Below, one piece after another: positions 34,771-45,489 of a stretch of DNA of 64,000 nt (position 1 is its first letter; every line of letters begins with the position of its first letter). The DNA comes from Lamellibrachia satsuma (lineage: Eukaryota > Annelida > Polychaeta > Sabellida > Siboglinidae): assembly GCA_033239005.1 (NCBI GenBank), contig BSQZ01000096.1, forward strand, positions 1,249,501 to 1,313,500, read 5' to 3'. Under the pieces are notes generated by a model. The model was not told the DNA's origin and made no database searches. It saw only the letters and a list, made by a program, of their open reading frames with translations. A program made the position numbers and the translations under genes.

Positions 34771-35094
34771 CATGATGACACTGGTACCGAAGCCGTCGCT
34801 GCTGCTGCTGCTGTTGCTAATACATCCAGTGGAGATGTTGACGAAAAAGCGAAGGTGAGAAAATGGTTAAATGATAATAGCAAGTATAGAAGTGATCACA
34901 ACGTGTGGGACAATACAGTGGCGAGAACGCGTGAAAGACAAGGTGAGAGATGTGATAATTGAACGATATATGCAACGTATCAACTAATTTGTTTTTTGTT
35001 CAAGAAGACGTGCGAGAGACAGGCGTCACTAATCTTTCTGTTCAAGAAAACTTGAAAGAGACCGGCGTCGAACGAAGACAAGGCCGATGACACC
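34771..35094 (+). other. Possible spliced small ORF with a 62-bp intron
   Basis: An open stretch without ATG, 34771-34962, starts with an Ala run and continues KVRKWLNDNSKYR. Inside it lies CAAG|GTGAGAG at 34942/34943. Downstream, TTTGTTTTTTGTTCAAG ends at 35004. Removing 34943-35004 keeps the frame open for 29 more codons to a TGA before 35095. Donor, T-rich tract and acceptor are good, but the lack of a start codon and of homology keeps this weak. Confidence 0.3.
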
Positions 35095-35100
35095 GCATGA

Positions 35101-35478
35101 ATGATAACGGTCAAACAGCACAAATCGTCAGGGGTGTCACCGGCATCGACGGAAGTACCCTCTTACACGGAGGGTTGTCCGTTGTCCTGGCTGGAAGATG
35201 ACGACAGTTCCAAGTCGCCAGACGAGGGCGTGTCATGCAATAAAGATGTTGTCGAAAGCCCCGCGTCGCCAGACGTACGCATGTCGTCGGAGGAATGTAA
35301 CATCGTCATTGAAGATGCTATGGTTCAGAAGATCATAAGCGCGTGTCAAAGTAGTCGTCTCTCGCTCGAAACGATGACTCACAATGTTTGTCAGGACGTT
35401 GCCGCTACAATCATGTCGTCGGAGTGGCAAAAAGATCTTCGACGTGACATTCAACGTATCGAACCACATTTGAAATGA
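35101..35478 (+). CDS. Hypothetical acidic protein
   Basis: 125 codons, ATG 35101. The N-terminal two thirds are Ser/Pro/Asp-rich and probably disordered; the C-terminal third (IVIEDAMVQKIISACQ onwards) looks helical. No family recognised. It sits between the RPA-like gene and the polymerase region, in the same orientation and with comparable GC, so it may be a real accessory gene of the element. Confidence 0.5.
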   Translation: MITVKQHKSSGVSPASTEVPSYTEGCPLSWLEDDDSSKSPDEGVSCNKDVVESPASPDVRMSSEECNIVIEDAMVQKIISACQSSRLSLETMTHNVCQDVAATIMSSEWQKDLRRDIQRIEPHLK

Positions 35479-35483
35479 ACTTT

Positions 35484-35521
<38 letters not shown>

Positions 35522-36500
35522 GAAATGAACATTTTGGATCTTCGAACCACATTTGAAATGAACTTTTAATCTCTCTCTCTCTCTCTCTCTCTCTTTGAAA
35601 TGAACATTTTGATGTCAACATTTCTGGCGTTCATATATATCACAGTAGAAACAACATTGCGTAGTTGAATATATAACCACTGTAGAAACGAACATTTCAT
35701 AGTTTTGAATATTATCACAGTAGAAACGAACATTACGTAGTTGAATATATAACCACTGTAGAAACGAACATTTCGTAGTTTTGAATATTATTTCATAACC
35801 ACTGTTTGAATATTATTTCATAACCATTTCATAACCGCTGTAGAAATGCTCATTTTAGGCTGGCTCACTGTCGAGATTTGTATGATTCGGATATGAATTA
35901 ATACATTTTTATATTGTTGTTATTGTTATATACATCTCTGCGAAAAAGACGTAATCATCTACTAGCCTCTGCCGTATCGATAACCGATCGTAAGCTAGGG
36001 GTCACTTTCGAGATCGTAAAGATTCACAAACCTAACAACATATCATAAGCTAGAGGTCACTGTCGAGATCGTAAATATTCACAAACCCAACATACCATTA
36101 ATCATGTATAAGTTGATTCGTATGTGTATGTATGATTACAAACATAATAAAAATGAAAAAAGTATGGCGCGTGTTGTCAGTCCTTCATCCCGTAGTCATA
36201 AATGGAACGGTCCTGCATAGATAGAGTGGTGCTCTCTGGGCTGAAGGAACTCGCAGTCCGTTTGATGTCGCCACCGTCCGGTCCTGCATAGATAGAGTGG
36301 CGCCCTCTGCGCTGAAGGAACTCGCAGTCCGTTCGATGTCGCCACCTACGGTCCTGCATAGATAGAGTGGCGCCTTCTGTTGCGTATCAAATATCTAACA
36401 CGTCCTGAATATTCGCCGTCGTGTATTGGTACCCTCTGTATATCAAATAATGAACGGTCCATCAAATAATGAACGGTCCTGAATATCCACCATCGTATAT
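35479..36500 (+). repeat. Noncoding repeat cluster upstream of polymerase
   Basis: Contains (TC)n at 35489-35515 and 35570-35594 within a duplicated 65-bp segment; alternating GTAGAAACGAACATT units at 35640-35850; a duplicated CTAG(A/G)GGTCACT...CGAGATCGTAAA segment at 35995-36085; and a 72-bp unit (GGTCCTGCATAGATAGAGTG) about 2.4 times at 36211-36383. No gene seen. Confidence 0.8.
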
Positions 36501-36508
36501 ATACTATA
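36495..36508 (+). promoter_or_regulatory. TATA-like element before zinc-finger/polymerase gene
   Basis: GTATATATACTATA lies about 58 bp before ATG 36554, in the position expected for the polymerase promoter. Confidence 0.45.
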
Positions 36509-36553
36509 GTGAGAGTCAATGTTTGTCATTGTAGACGTGTCAGTAGCGGCAAC

Positions 36554-39500
36554 ATGAAGCGTCATCTATGTCGCCATTGCGGTCTCGCAATCGATACGTA
36601 TGCAGAGCTAAAACGTCACGTAGAGAGTAATTCGATACCGTCTGATCATTCTTATTCGATAGCACCACCTAGCGACCTAGAGAATCATTCGACACCGTCT
36701 GAGCATTCTTATTCGATAGCACCACCTAGCGACCTCGCAAAGAAAACGAAATACTCTTGTAAATGCAATGCGACGTTCACAAGATGGGACAATCTACAGC
36801 ATCACGTAAGAACAGCATGTCGTCTTAAAAAAAAAGACCACCACATACACGTGTACGAAATGCGGAAAGAATTTCAAAAGATACGACACCCTGACCAGAC
36901 ACAACCTGACCAAACACACGTACACGTATATTGAATCACCACCACCACCACCGAAGATATCAAACGCGGAAGGCACCACACCCCATCACCTGCTAGATAC
37001 CGACGAAGATCCCGTCGACCCACCTGCTCGACTTCACTTTGCCGATAACCTGTCGATGGAACTGCTAGATGTCGTTCGAGCGCACTGGCAAACCATACGG
37101 ACACGCGTGACGAGAGGACCTCTCCAGTGCAGGTACGATTACAGATTAACCAAGCTAGACACGACCGTTCTAGAGATGCCTTTGAAGAAAATGTACCAGG
37201 AACAGGCCAATGCCTTCAAGATTAACCTCAGTTACGGATTCGTACTGAGGAACAAGAACACGGGACGATACAAGTACTATCACTCCTCGTGTAATTGCTG
37301 TGGACGATACCTGGACGAACCCAGTCTCGTCACCAACAGAGAGGATTTTGACGACTTTCTTGAACGCATCCGCGAAACCGACGTCTTGCAGTGGGCCATC
37401 AATCAAAGGCCGGATTCTACGTGGGTGTGCCAACTCGTGACCAATGTCACATTTTTCGTCATCCGCATCGTCGATCATTCGATAGGATGTGTAAACATGA
37501 TCCCTCTTCCAGTCTACATCAAGAAGAACAAAGCCGTCATCGGTCTGGACAAAAATCACAAACATTCCAAAAGGTACACTTATAACCTGTGTCTCTTCCG
37601 GTGTCTGGCCCTGCATCGTGGATGTGACATACGCCATTTGGAACCAGCGGTGAAGACGCTGTACGAGGCTTACAACCAAGACTGTGTACCCATGGAACAA
37701 TTTGCTGGGGTCACGATGAAAGACCTCTATCGCGTAGAGACGACGTTCCAGACCAATATGTGCGTGTACAGTCTCGTCAAACCGGACGAGGAGGACGAAC
37801 GACCGACCGCCGAACTCATCCATCGATCGATCTGTAAATATCCTACCACGCTCTACCTCAACCTTCACGAGACACATTTCTCCTTCATCCAGGATGCACG
37901 CACGTATTGTCACTCGTACAGATGTCGGAAATGCAACTCGTTGTGGACACATGCATGGAAGTTACGTCAGCACGAGAGCACGTGTACGGGAGGCGTGCGT
38001 CGAATCTTTCCTGGTTGCATGTACCATTCGATTCCGACGATATTCGAACGACTGGACGACTAGAACATCCGAGTGAAAGAATCGTTGCGGTACTACCCGT
38101 ACCAAGCCACTTTTGATTTCGAATGTTGGTTCGACGCCGGACAACTTCCATCTGACAGCGACCAGGTTCACTGGATTACGCGTCACGTTCCACTGAGCGT
38201 CAGCGTGGCGTCAAATGTACCAGGACACGAAAGTGTGAAATGTCTCGTCACGAACGGAGACAACAACAAGTTGGTGATAGACATGATGGCCATTCTTATA
38301 TCGATGAGTGACGCTGCGTACGACAGCATCAAAGACTCGTACGAGTGCGTGTTGGAACAACTCGCAGAAGCAATGCCGCGATGGGACGAACAAGAGGAGA
38401 ATACACGAGCAGCCGACGACAAGAAGAAGAAATCTCGACGTACAAAAAATCCATACAAAAAGCTGATGGGACAACTGTATGGATAATGCGTCAGTTACCC
38501 ATCGTCGGGTTCAATTCGGGTCATTATGATCTCAGTGCCATCAAACAGTTCCTCATACCTTACTTTCTGTCCGCTGCAAAGGATCTAGAAGACATGAAGT
38601 GAGAGGATGAAGAAAAAGAAGAAGAAGAAGAAGAGAACGAGGGTGTCGGTTCGTTTTTTGTCATCAAGCACAACAACACTTTCATGTGTCTTTCGACGGA
38701 TCAGCTTAAATTCCTAGACATGACCAACTACATAGCTCCTGGGTTTAGTTACGACAAGTATCTGAAAGCGTACGGGTGCGAGGTGACGAAAGGTCATTTC
38801 CCGTTCGAGTACATGGATCGACTGGAGAAGCTCGACGACACCGTTCTACCACTGAAAGAGGCCTTCTTCAGTCGTCTGAAGAAAGAAGGTATTTCCGACG
38901 AGGATTACGCCAGTTGTCAGGAGGCCTGGCGCGACAACGACATGACGACGTTGCGAGATTTTCTCGTCTAGTACAACAACAGGGACGTAGTTCCCTTTCT
39001 GCAGCCATCGACAGACATTTTGACTTCTATCAACAGCGAGGGATAGACATGTTCAAACAAGGCATGAGCGTACCTGGTCTGACCCTGTTGTACTTGGTCA
39101 ACGACCTTCCGGAAAAGACCTACTTTACCATCTTCAACGAGAAGAACAAAGATCTGCACGACATCGTCAAAGATAACATTTGCGGTGGTCCGTCGATCAT
39201 ATTTCAACTCTATCACGAGAAAGGGATCACCACGCTACGTTTGAACGAGTACGGAAAGGCTGCTCGTCCGTGTCGATCGATCGTCTGATACGACGCGAAC
39301 GCGCTGTATCTGTGGTCGCTCATGCAAGACATGCGTATCGGATGGTACACGCGACGGCGGGTTGAGAAGGACTTCCGTCCCGAACCGGCGCAGCTGTACG
39401 GACAGATGGCTGCAGAATGGCTGACGTGGGAATCCGAACGCACGGGACTTTCCATACGACATCAGTCAACGGACGAGAGAAACGGATAGGCAAGCATCGG

Positions 39501-40895
39501 TTGGATGGATGGTGCAGCGAGACGAAGACGGCTTATCAGTTCCATGGGTGCTTCTTCCACGGTTGTCCGTGCACTCGAGAGGAGGTTAATTCCGTCAACA
39601 GGAAATCCATGACCGAACTGCTCGATAAGACCCGAAAGACCACCGCCTACCTACGTCACTTCTTCAAGGTCGTCGAGCTGTGGGAATGCGAGTGGAAAGA
39701 GATGAGACGAGATCCGGTCGTAAAACGGTGTTTGGACGCTGCATTTCCCCGACGTCGACGTCACGTGAGGTGGAAGATGACGACGCAACAGATCCTGAAC
39801 GGGGTGCGCACTGGAACCGTGTTCGGCATGATCGAGTGCGACATTCGCGTGCCAGAAGAACTGCGCGAGTACTTTGCCGAGATGCATCCGTCTGATGCGC
39901 GAGGATCTCGGTCCATTCATGAGTCAATACGCCGAAGCGCACAACATCATGACAACTCCGAGGCGCATGCTCGTGGGCAGTTATTACGGCGATAAGATAT
40001 TGCTCGCCACGCCTCTGTTGCGATGGTATCTGGACCACGGTCTCGAGGTACTGCACGTTTACCAGGTCATCGAGTACGATCCGATTCCGTGTTTCCGACA
40101 GTTCGGTGATGCCGTGTCCAAGGCCCGACGCGAGGGAGACATCCACAGAGACAGGACCATCATCGCGGATACCATGAATTTGCTGGAGAACTCGACATCG
40201 TCGTCGACGACGCGTACGAGATAGAGATGAGCAAGAGAACCGTCACGTACACACTACCCGTACACGTGGGATTCTTCGTTCTGCAATACGCCAAGATGCG
40301 CATGTTGCAGTTCTATTACTTCATCGACATATACGTGGGACGACCTTTGTTCCAATACTGTGAGATGGATACGGACAGTGCCTATTTAGCCTTGACCGGA
40401 GAGTCCGTCGATGACCTCGTGACCCCAGCACTGCCAGAACATTATTTCCGACATCGCTCTGAATGGCTCCCGTCCGAATGTTGCGACGAACATCGGAACG
40501 AGTACGTGCGCTGTCGACTCGCCGGTCGACCTTGGGTCGGAGACGAGGCGTGCTGTAAGGCACGCAGAGCATTTGACAAGAGGACACCGGGTCTGTTCAA
40601 GGTAGAGTGGTCGGGTGAAGGATTCGTGGGGTTGTGCAGCAAGACGTACTATTGTTTCGGGGCCACCGACAAGTACAGTACCAAAGGTCTGAACAAACGT
40701 CACAACGTCATCGACAAGGAGACGTTCCTGGAAGTGCTCACCAACCGTCAGAGCGGAAGTGGAAAGAACCTTGGATTCCGAGTGTATAAATCGACCGTGC
40801 TGACGTACGTGCACGAACAAGCGGCTCTCACCTACTTCTACGCCAAACGCGTGGTACACGAGGACGGACTGAATACGGGTCCGACGGACGTGTAG
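36554..40895 (+). pseudogene. Polinton protein-primed DNA polymerase B with N-terminal zinc fingers, broken
   Basis: Would replicate the element by protein priming. C2H2-type fingers come first (RHLCRHCGLAIDTY at 36566; a second C-x-C...H pair at 36755). There is a break at the A9 run near 36830, where the reading frame changes. 37056-38063 is the conserved N-terminal block with NLCLFRCLALHRG and a terminal CxxC...H. Exo I FDFECWFD is at about 38112, Exo II FNSGHYD at about 38510, Pol A YDANALYLW at 39289, Pol C CEMDTDSAY at about 40365; Pol B is not clear. In-frame stops lie at 38061, 38600 and 39286. Frame changes occur near 36830, 38470, 38970, 39400, 39900 and 40215. With this many lesions the gene is dead. 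Confidence 0.92.
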
Positions 40896-40933
40896 ATAAA
40901 GACGCTGCATGCGGTTGTTTGTCATAATTGATC

Positions 40934-41560
40934 ATGGACACACGATGGAAACATCCCTTCTCGTGCATCGTCGCCGGACAGACGGGATGCGGCAAGAGCA
41001 CGTTCGTGACGCATCTGTTGCGTCACGCCTCTGCGATGATTGATCCACCTCCCGAAAAGATCACGTGGTGTTACGGAGAATGGCAAGAGGCTTACGCAAC
41101 GACGGACTTGACTCACGTGCTATTCGAGGAAAGGTTACCGACGGCTGACATGTTCGAAGCGACAACGAGGAACCTCATCGTCATAGACGATCTCATGACG
41201 GAAACGGATAAGCGGGTCACGACCTTGTTCACTAAAAAAAGTCACCACAGGAACACGTCCGTGCTGTATCTCGTACAGAACCTTTTCCCTAAAAACAAAG
41301 AGAGTCGCACCATCAGTCTTAACACTCACTACATGGTATTGTTCAAGAATCCACGCGATGCAATGCAGATGTCGCACCTGGCTCGTCAGATGTATCCGAG
41401 ACGCACGAAATTTGCGCTAGACGCTTTTAAAGACGCCACGACAGTGCCGTACGATTATCTGTTGGTCGATCTCAAACAAGACACTCCCGAGGACATGCGT
41501 CTACGCGTGTGTATCTTTCCCGACGACGACGTACAGTACGTTTACCTACCTAAAGTATAA
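40934..41560 (+). CDS. Polinton packaging ATPase (FtsK/HerA superfamily)
   Basis: 208 codons, intact. Walker A GQTGCGKST is at residues 17-25 and Walker B LIVIDDLM at about 77-84, followed by a Ser/Thr-rich sensor segment (TTLFTKKSHHRNTSVLYLVQN). This is the usual arrangement of the short genome-packaging ATPases of Polintons, adintoviruses and virophages, which pump DNA into the capsid. The frame also opens at a TTG two codons earlier, but ATG 40934 is preferred. It follows the polymerase stop by 38 bp, with TAGATAAAG spanning that stop as a weak TATA candidate. Its stop codon TAA is part of the next TATA box. Confidence 0.93.
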   Translation: MDTRWKHPFSCIVAGQTGCGKSTFVTHLLRHASAMIDPPPEKITWCYGEWQEAYATTDLTHVLFEERLPTADMFEATTRNLIVIDDLMTETDKRVTTLFTKKSHHRNTSVLYLVQNLFPKNKESRTISLNTHYMVLFKNPRDAMQMSHLARQMYPRRTKFALDAFKDATTVPYDYLLVDLKQDTPEDMRLRVCIFPDDDVQYVYLPKV

Positions 41561-41564
41561 AAAG
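41556..41564 (+). promoter_or_regulatory. TATA box overlapping the ATPase stop codon
   Basis: TATAAAAAG; the TAA at 41558-41560 ends the ATPase. ATG of the next gene is 42 bp from the box start. Confidence 0.6.
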
Positions 41565-41597
41565 ACGGAACGTGTGAATCGTCTCTTCATTCGCACC

Positions 41598-41819
41598 ATG
41601 TCTGAGCTGGTGAAGAGACACATTGCGTGCATACATACTCTGAACAAGTACAAGAACGCCAAAATAAGAAAGAGCATCATCGCCAACGCCAACGCCGATC
41701 TGCTGTGTGCACTACCCGAGTGTGCCTACAAAATACTAAAGAAGAACATTCCGTTGACCGATTTACAGAGGCGTCGTTTGAGTAAATACAAGACGACCTT
41801 ACGTAAGTTGTCTCGTTGA
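41598..41819 (+). CDS. Small conserved Polinton protein, 73 aa
   Basis: Lys/Leu-rich protein with ALPECAYKILKKNIPLTD and LQRRRLSKYKTTLRKLS. I recognise this pattern as a short ORF that recurs next to the ATPase in animal Polintons, where it is annotated only as hypothetical. Basic and helical; no catalytic motif. Start at ATG 41598, just after the TATA box. Function unknown. Confidence 0.7.
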   Translation: MSELVKRHIACIHTLNKYKNAKIRKSIIANANADLLCALPECAYKILKKNIPLTDLQRRRLSKYKTTLRKLSR

Positions 41820-41975
41820 AACGAACGTCGACTGTCGAAAGAAGAAGACTCCTCTTGTCACGACCGCAAGTCGGCGAGGGTCAGAGCGGAGGTTTCCTAT
41901 CGGCCTTCCTAGCACCGTTAGTGAGTTCGACCTTTCTACCCTTGCTTCGCGAAGTGCTGCTCGACAAGTAGACGC

Positions 41976-42272
41976 ATGGAACACGCACGCAAGATGGCCT
42001 TGATGGATCCGCGGCTGTTGGATACGCTTCGTTCGCAGCCTCCGCCAACGGACACCATAGGTAATAAGGTGCAAGCACTCGATGACGAGATGAAGGTCAT
42101 CGTCGATAGAAAGGACCTCGACGACGGGGCCAAGATCGCGCAGTATAATCAGGTGTTGCAACGGTACAACATCCTAGTCGATAAACGCGTCAAGGAACCG
42201 GTACGCGTGATCGCGGAAGGGAAAGAAGTGGGGACGGAAAAGAAGCTTCTAGTATGGAAGCCGACGTGGTGA
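41976..42272 (+). CDS. Polinton conserved protein, N-terminal half (98 aa)
   Basis: ATG 41976. Contains a helical segment, GNKVQALDDEMKVIVDRKDL then YNQVLQRYNI, which recurs in Polinton proteins of unknown function. It overlaps the next ORF by 19 bp in another frame. In related elements the two parts appear to be one protein, so this is probably one gene with a frameshift or two coupled genes. 41820-41975 before it holds no ORF in this direction. Confidence 0.6.
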   Translation: MEHARKMALMDPRLLDTLRSQPPPTDTIGNKVQALDDEMKVIVDRKDLDDGAKIAQYNQVLQRYNILVDKRVKEPVRVIAEGKEVGTEKKLLVWKPTW

Positions 42273-42571
42273 ACACCGTTCCCAAGAGCCTGCAGGCCAA
42301 AGCCAGACGTTTGATGGAACATCTCAAAAGAAACGTCGCGTGGAGCGATCGTGGCGAACACATACACGAGGGTGTTCCGGTTGCCGGAAGTAACGTGGTG
42401 GATCTCGTTCACGATCTGTTGCGTAAGAGAAAGACCGGCGATCCAACGGGTTGGCAGTCGTTCGCACGACAACTCCGCGTCATCAACATACCCATGGAGT
42501 TGGTCGGTAACGCTACCAGGAAAGCCTACATACAACAGACAGCGACTCCCTCCTCTGCTACACCACGATGA
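42254..42571 (+). CDS. Polinton conserved protein, C-terminal half (105 aa)
   Basis: ATG 42254 overlaps the preceding ORF. Contains NVVDLVHDLLRKRK followed by DPTGWQSFARQLRVINIPMEL, a segment I know as the C-terminal part of the same hypothetical Polinton protein. The function of this class is unknown; structural or packaging roles are guesses. Confidence 0.6.
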   Translation: MEADVVNTVPKSLQAKARRLMEHLKRNVAWSDRGEHIHEGVPVAGSNVVDLVHDLLRKRKTGDPTGWQSFARQLRVINIPMELVGNATRKAYIQQTATPSSATPR

Positions 42572-42579
42572 CAACGACA

Positions 42580-42985
42580 ACGACAACGACGATCGTCAAG
42601 CTGGTCACTTCTCGAACGTCAAATGGAACATTCCCTACCTACACCACCACCTGAATTGATGAGTTGGGCCAACTTATAAGAAGATTATATCGTAGTCGTA
42701 ACGCATTCATGTTGTCGCATTCATAGGACGAGAACCTTTCCGTCGTCGCTTTGATATCGCTTAGTGGACTTACCTTGCTTGGTGACGTTGCAGCCGGAAT
42801 TCTTATACAACAGGTGTTATTCAGACTATGGTTTCACTACTACGTTGTTGTTCCACCGATACCGTTGTGGGAGTGATAACGTGCGTTCTACTATACGTCA
42901 GCGCACTCCTCGTCGTTCATCAGTATTCAGGAGTCGTCAACGTCACCGTCAACGCATCGGACCTTCTGTTTTAATGACGTCGAAA
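42580..42985. other. Short noncoding gap in Polinton
   Basis: Opens with ACGACAACGACA repeats (42565-42592) and has TATAAGAAG at 42675. No credible ORF. Confidence 0.4.
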
Positions 42986-44002
42986 AGACGGTTTACTTCG
43001 ATCCAAAGAGGGTAGGCAGTTATGGAGGAGTCGATGCCTTGCGACGCGTCACGCACGCGCCTCGAAAAATAGTCGCGTAGTGGTTGTCGGAACATGACGC
43101 CTACAGCTTACACAAGCCGGCGAGACGACGTTTCAAGAGACGATGCGTCATCATGGGCGGTATGAATCAACAGTGGCAGGCCGATCTCGTCGACCTGACG
43201 ACGTTGAAAGACGACAACGACGGTATCACCTTTCTCCTCACAATAATAGACGTCTTTTCGAAACGAGCCAAATGCATTCCTATGCCAAGCAAATCCGCTG
43301 CGTCATTGGTCGCGGCGTTGCGAATCGCGTTCGCAAAGGACCGGCCGCACACGTTGCAGACGGATCGAGGAATGGAATTTCTGAATAAATCCGTTCAGGT
43401 TCTCTTAAGGAAACGCTGCGTCCATCACTTCTCCACGCACAACGCGGAGACGAAGGCGAGCATCGTGGAACGATTCAACAAAACGTTTAAGACTCGCATG
43501 TGGCACTACTTCACGAAATTGCAGACGTGGCTTTACATTGACGTCCTTCCGGACCTAGTGCGAACGTACAACGACACCCGTCACAGCAGTATCGGTATGG
43601 CTCCGTCGCAGGTCAATGCAAAGAATCAAGAAAAGGTGTGGCAACGTCTGTACGGACACGACGGTAAGGGTGTGCCCAAGTTGAACGTGTCGGATCGCGT
43701 GCGCATCAGCAAGTACAAAGGACTACGAGACGAACTGGAGCGAAGAGGTGTTCACCGTACACGAAGTTCATCCCTCCGAGCCGCCCGTGTACTGCCTGCG
43801 GGACGATATCGGCGACATGCTGGACGGTACCTTCTACGAACTGGAGCTGCAGAAAATGTCGGTACCGGCCGATAAAATGTACCGCATCGAATCGGTACTG
43901 CAGTGTCGTAAGGTTGGCGGAAGAACGGAGGTTTTTGGTGAAATGGTTCGGACATCCGTCCACATTCAACAGCTGGATCGATTGCAAGGCGCTCATCTAT
44001 AA
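42986..44002 (+). pseudogene. Polinton integrase (RVE/DDE), broken
   Basis: Retroviral-type integrase that would insert element DNA. The largest open part, 43084 to about 43740, has WQADLVDL (first Asp), LQTDRGMEF (second Asp) and KASIVERFN (Glu), with HHFSTHN between, so the catalytic triad is present. The zinc-binding N-terminal side resembles the family upstream of an in-frame TAG at 43078-43080. The C-terminal SH3/chromo-like part (VHEVHPSEPPVYCLRD to the TAA at 44000-44002) is in another frame, so there is a frameshift near 43730. It lies in the middle of the element rather than near a terminus. Confidence 0.9.
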
Positions 44003-44006
44003 AAAA
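43998..44006 (+). promoter_or_regulatory. TATA box overlapping the integrase stop codon
   Basis: TATAAAAAA; TAA at 44000-44002 ends the integrase frame. ATG of the membrane-protein gene is 38 bp from the box start. Confidence 0.6.
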
Positions 44007-44035
44007 ACTAGGAGCGCATAGGTCGGGTCGTCATT

Positions 44036-44308
44036 ATGTCACAAGAGACGACACCGCAGACCGTCATAGAGGATTGTACCGACGCGTCGAACGACGACGA
44101 CAGTACTCCTAGGCATCTGTTCGGCACCAAGTGTCCCAAAGAGGAGATAGTGTTTCTGTGTGAGGTCGTCATCTTGTACACGGTCATCGTGATAAGTATC
44201 TACAACCTGACTGTAGGTCACGGCGATTCTAATCTGTGGACGGCACTGTTGAGTAGTTCGTTGGGTTACCTACTGCCCAATCCCACGTTGAGACGCAATG
44301 GCGACTGA
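44036..44308 (+). CDS. Small one-TM Polinton membrane protein (90 aa)
   Basis: Acidic N-terminus, then CPKEEIVFLCEVVILYTVIV starting a membrane span of about 20 residues, then NLTVGHGDSNLWTALLSSSL and GYLLPNP. The GDSNLWTALLSSSLGYLLPNP-type tail is a conserved signature of a small Polinton protein. No signal peptide. It overlaps the penton gene by 11 bp (frame +1 relative). Possibly a virion or assembly membrane protein; function unproven. Confidence 0.75.
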   Translation: MSQETTPQTVIEDCTDASNDDDSTPRHLFGTKCPKEEIVFLCEVVILYTVIVISIYNLTVGHGDSNLWTALLSSSLGYLLPNPTLRRNGD

Positions 44309-45093
44309 ATTCTATATGACGCTGCCTAGCAACGCTTCTATGAAGACGCACCTCGACAACACCTTGACGCATTACATCACGGACTTGTCTCAGCGCATCG
44401 ATCTGACCGGCGAGTGGGAGTGTGGGTTGGCGGAGTTCCAGTATCCGCACACTTGGTACAACGTCACAGAGAACGAGTTATTCCTCCTCACGATCGATGC
44501 TCCGGACATGTCCCAACGTGCGAAGTTGTCGTGTGGGTATTACGACGATCCGTTAACATTGATGTATCACGTCAACAAAGGACTGCATAGCCTGTGGACG
44601 GCAAAGACACGGGCTAGATTGACATATAGCCCCGTCACTCAAAAAATGACGTTACACATGACAGAGAACACCCTGTTCAACATACCGAACCACAGCGCGA
44701 CGGCTTCCATGCTAGGAATCCGTAGACCCGTAGCCAGCGAACCGAAGGCGATCTCCGTTACCGACTCCAACTCCTCGTACCCCTTCCAGATCGAGGCCGA
44801 CGATGTGGTGAACATGACGCATGGATTCGACACCCTATACGTCTACACGGACATCGTGGAGTCTCGTATAGTGGGCGACACTCTCGCACCGTTGTTGCGA
44901 GCCCTTCCGATTAGCGGACTTCGCGGTGACAGGGTGTCCAATCGTTTCACTAACATTCACTACGTACCTCTGTTGTGCTCGAACTTCAGCTCGAGGTGGA
45001 TATAAGAGACGACATGGGTCAACGCGTGCCATTCGAATACGGTAGAGTAACGGTGACGCTTCATTTTCGTCGACGCAGGACCGGACTGTTCTG
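44298..45093 (+). pseudogene. Polinton minor capsid (penton-like, PY)
   Basis: Single jelly-roll vertex protein class of Polintons. Open for 235 codons from ATG 44298: EFYMTLPSNAS, GEWECGLAEFQYPHTWYNV, and IHYVPLLCSNF near the end match the family. Near 45000 the frame ends early, while the expected last 25-30 residues appear to be encoded in another frame up to the next gene at 45094, so one frameshift is likely. It overlaps the membrane-protein gene upstream by 11 bp. Structural, outer capsid. Confidence 0.82.
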
Positions 45094-45489
45094 ATGAATT
45101 ACAACAATTATTACGCGCGACAGGCTGGCGGTGCGCTGCCCTACTTCGCCGGTGCACAATACCAGCGAGGTCACGGACTGGGCAGTCTGTTCGGCGGTCT
45201 GTTGCGCAGCGCCATGCCGCTCACCAAGAGAGGTCCCGTGGCTTTGGGTAAAGGCGCGTTGAAGACCGGCGTTCGTATAGCCGGCGACGTCTTATCAGAC
45301 CAGAACATAAAAATGGCTGCCAAACGACGCGTCACCGACGCCGTGCTGAGCGGTCTTCGAGCTCCCCCTGGTAAACGTATAAAACATCCCTCCGCAAAGG
45401 CGACTATCACTGCAGTAAAGAGACGACGCAAGAGAAATACGTCCAAGAAACGAGAGGCCGACATATTCGACAATGGCTTTCATGCATAG
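45094..45489 (+). CDS. Basic Polinton core/minor capsid protein (PX-like)
   Basis: 131 codons, ATG 45094. The N-terminus is rich in Gly/Tyr/Ala (YYARQAGGALPYFAGAQYQR, then GHGLGSLFGGLLR). The rest is strongly basic, ending in KRRRKRNTSKKRE. Resembles the pX/pVI-like basic proteins in Polintons/adintoviruses that are thought to condense DNA or line the capsid interior. Intact; its last 17 bp overlap the major capsid gene start. Confidence 0.78.
   Translation: MNYNNYYARQAGGALPYFAGAQYQRGHGLGSLFGGLLRSAMPLTKRGPVALGKGALKTGVRIAGDVLSDQNIKMAAKRRVTDAVLSGLRAPPGKRIKHPSAKATITAVKRRRKRNTSKKREADIFDNGFHA

Noticed and set aside
36211..36383. 72-bp repeat as possible CRISPR or tRNA-like array
   Set aside because: Contiguous tandem units without spacers; no cloverleaf.
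37170..37952. 260-codon minus-strand ORF over the PolB N-terminal block
   Set aside because: Shadow of the recognised plus-strand PolB frame; no family resemblance.
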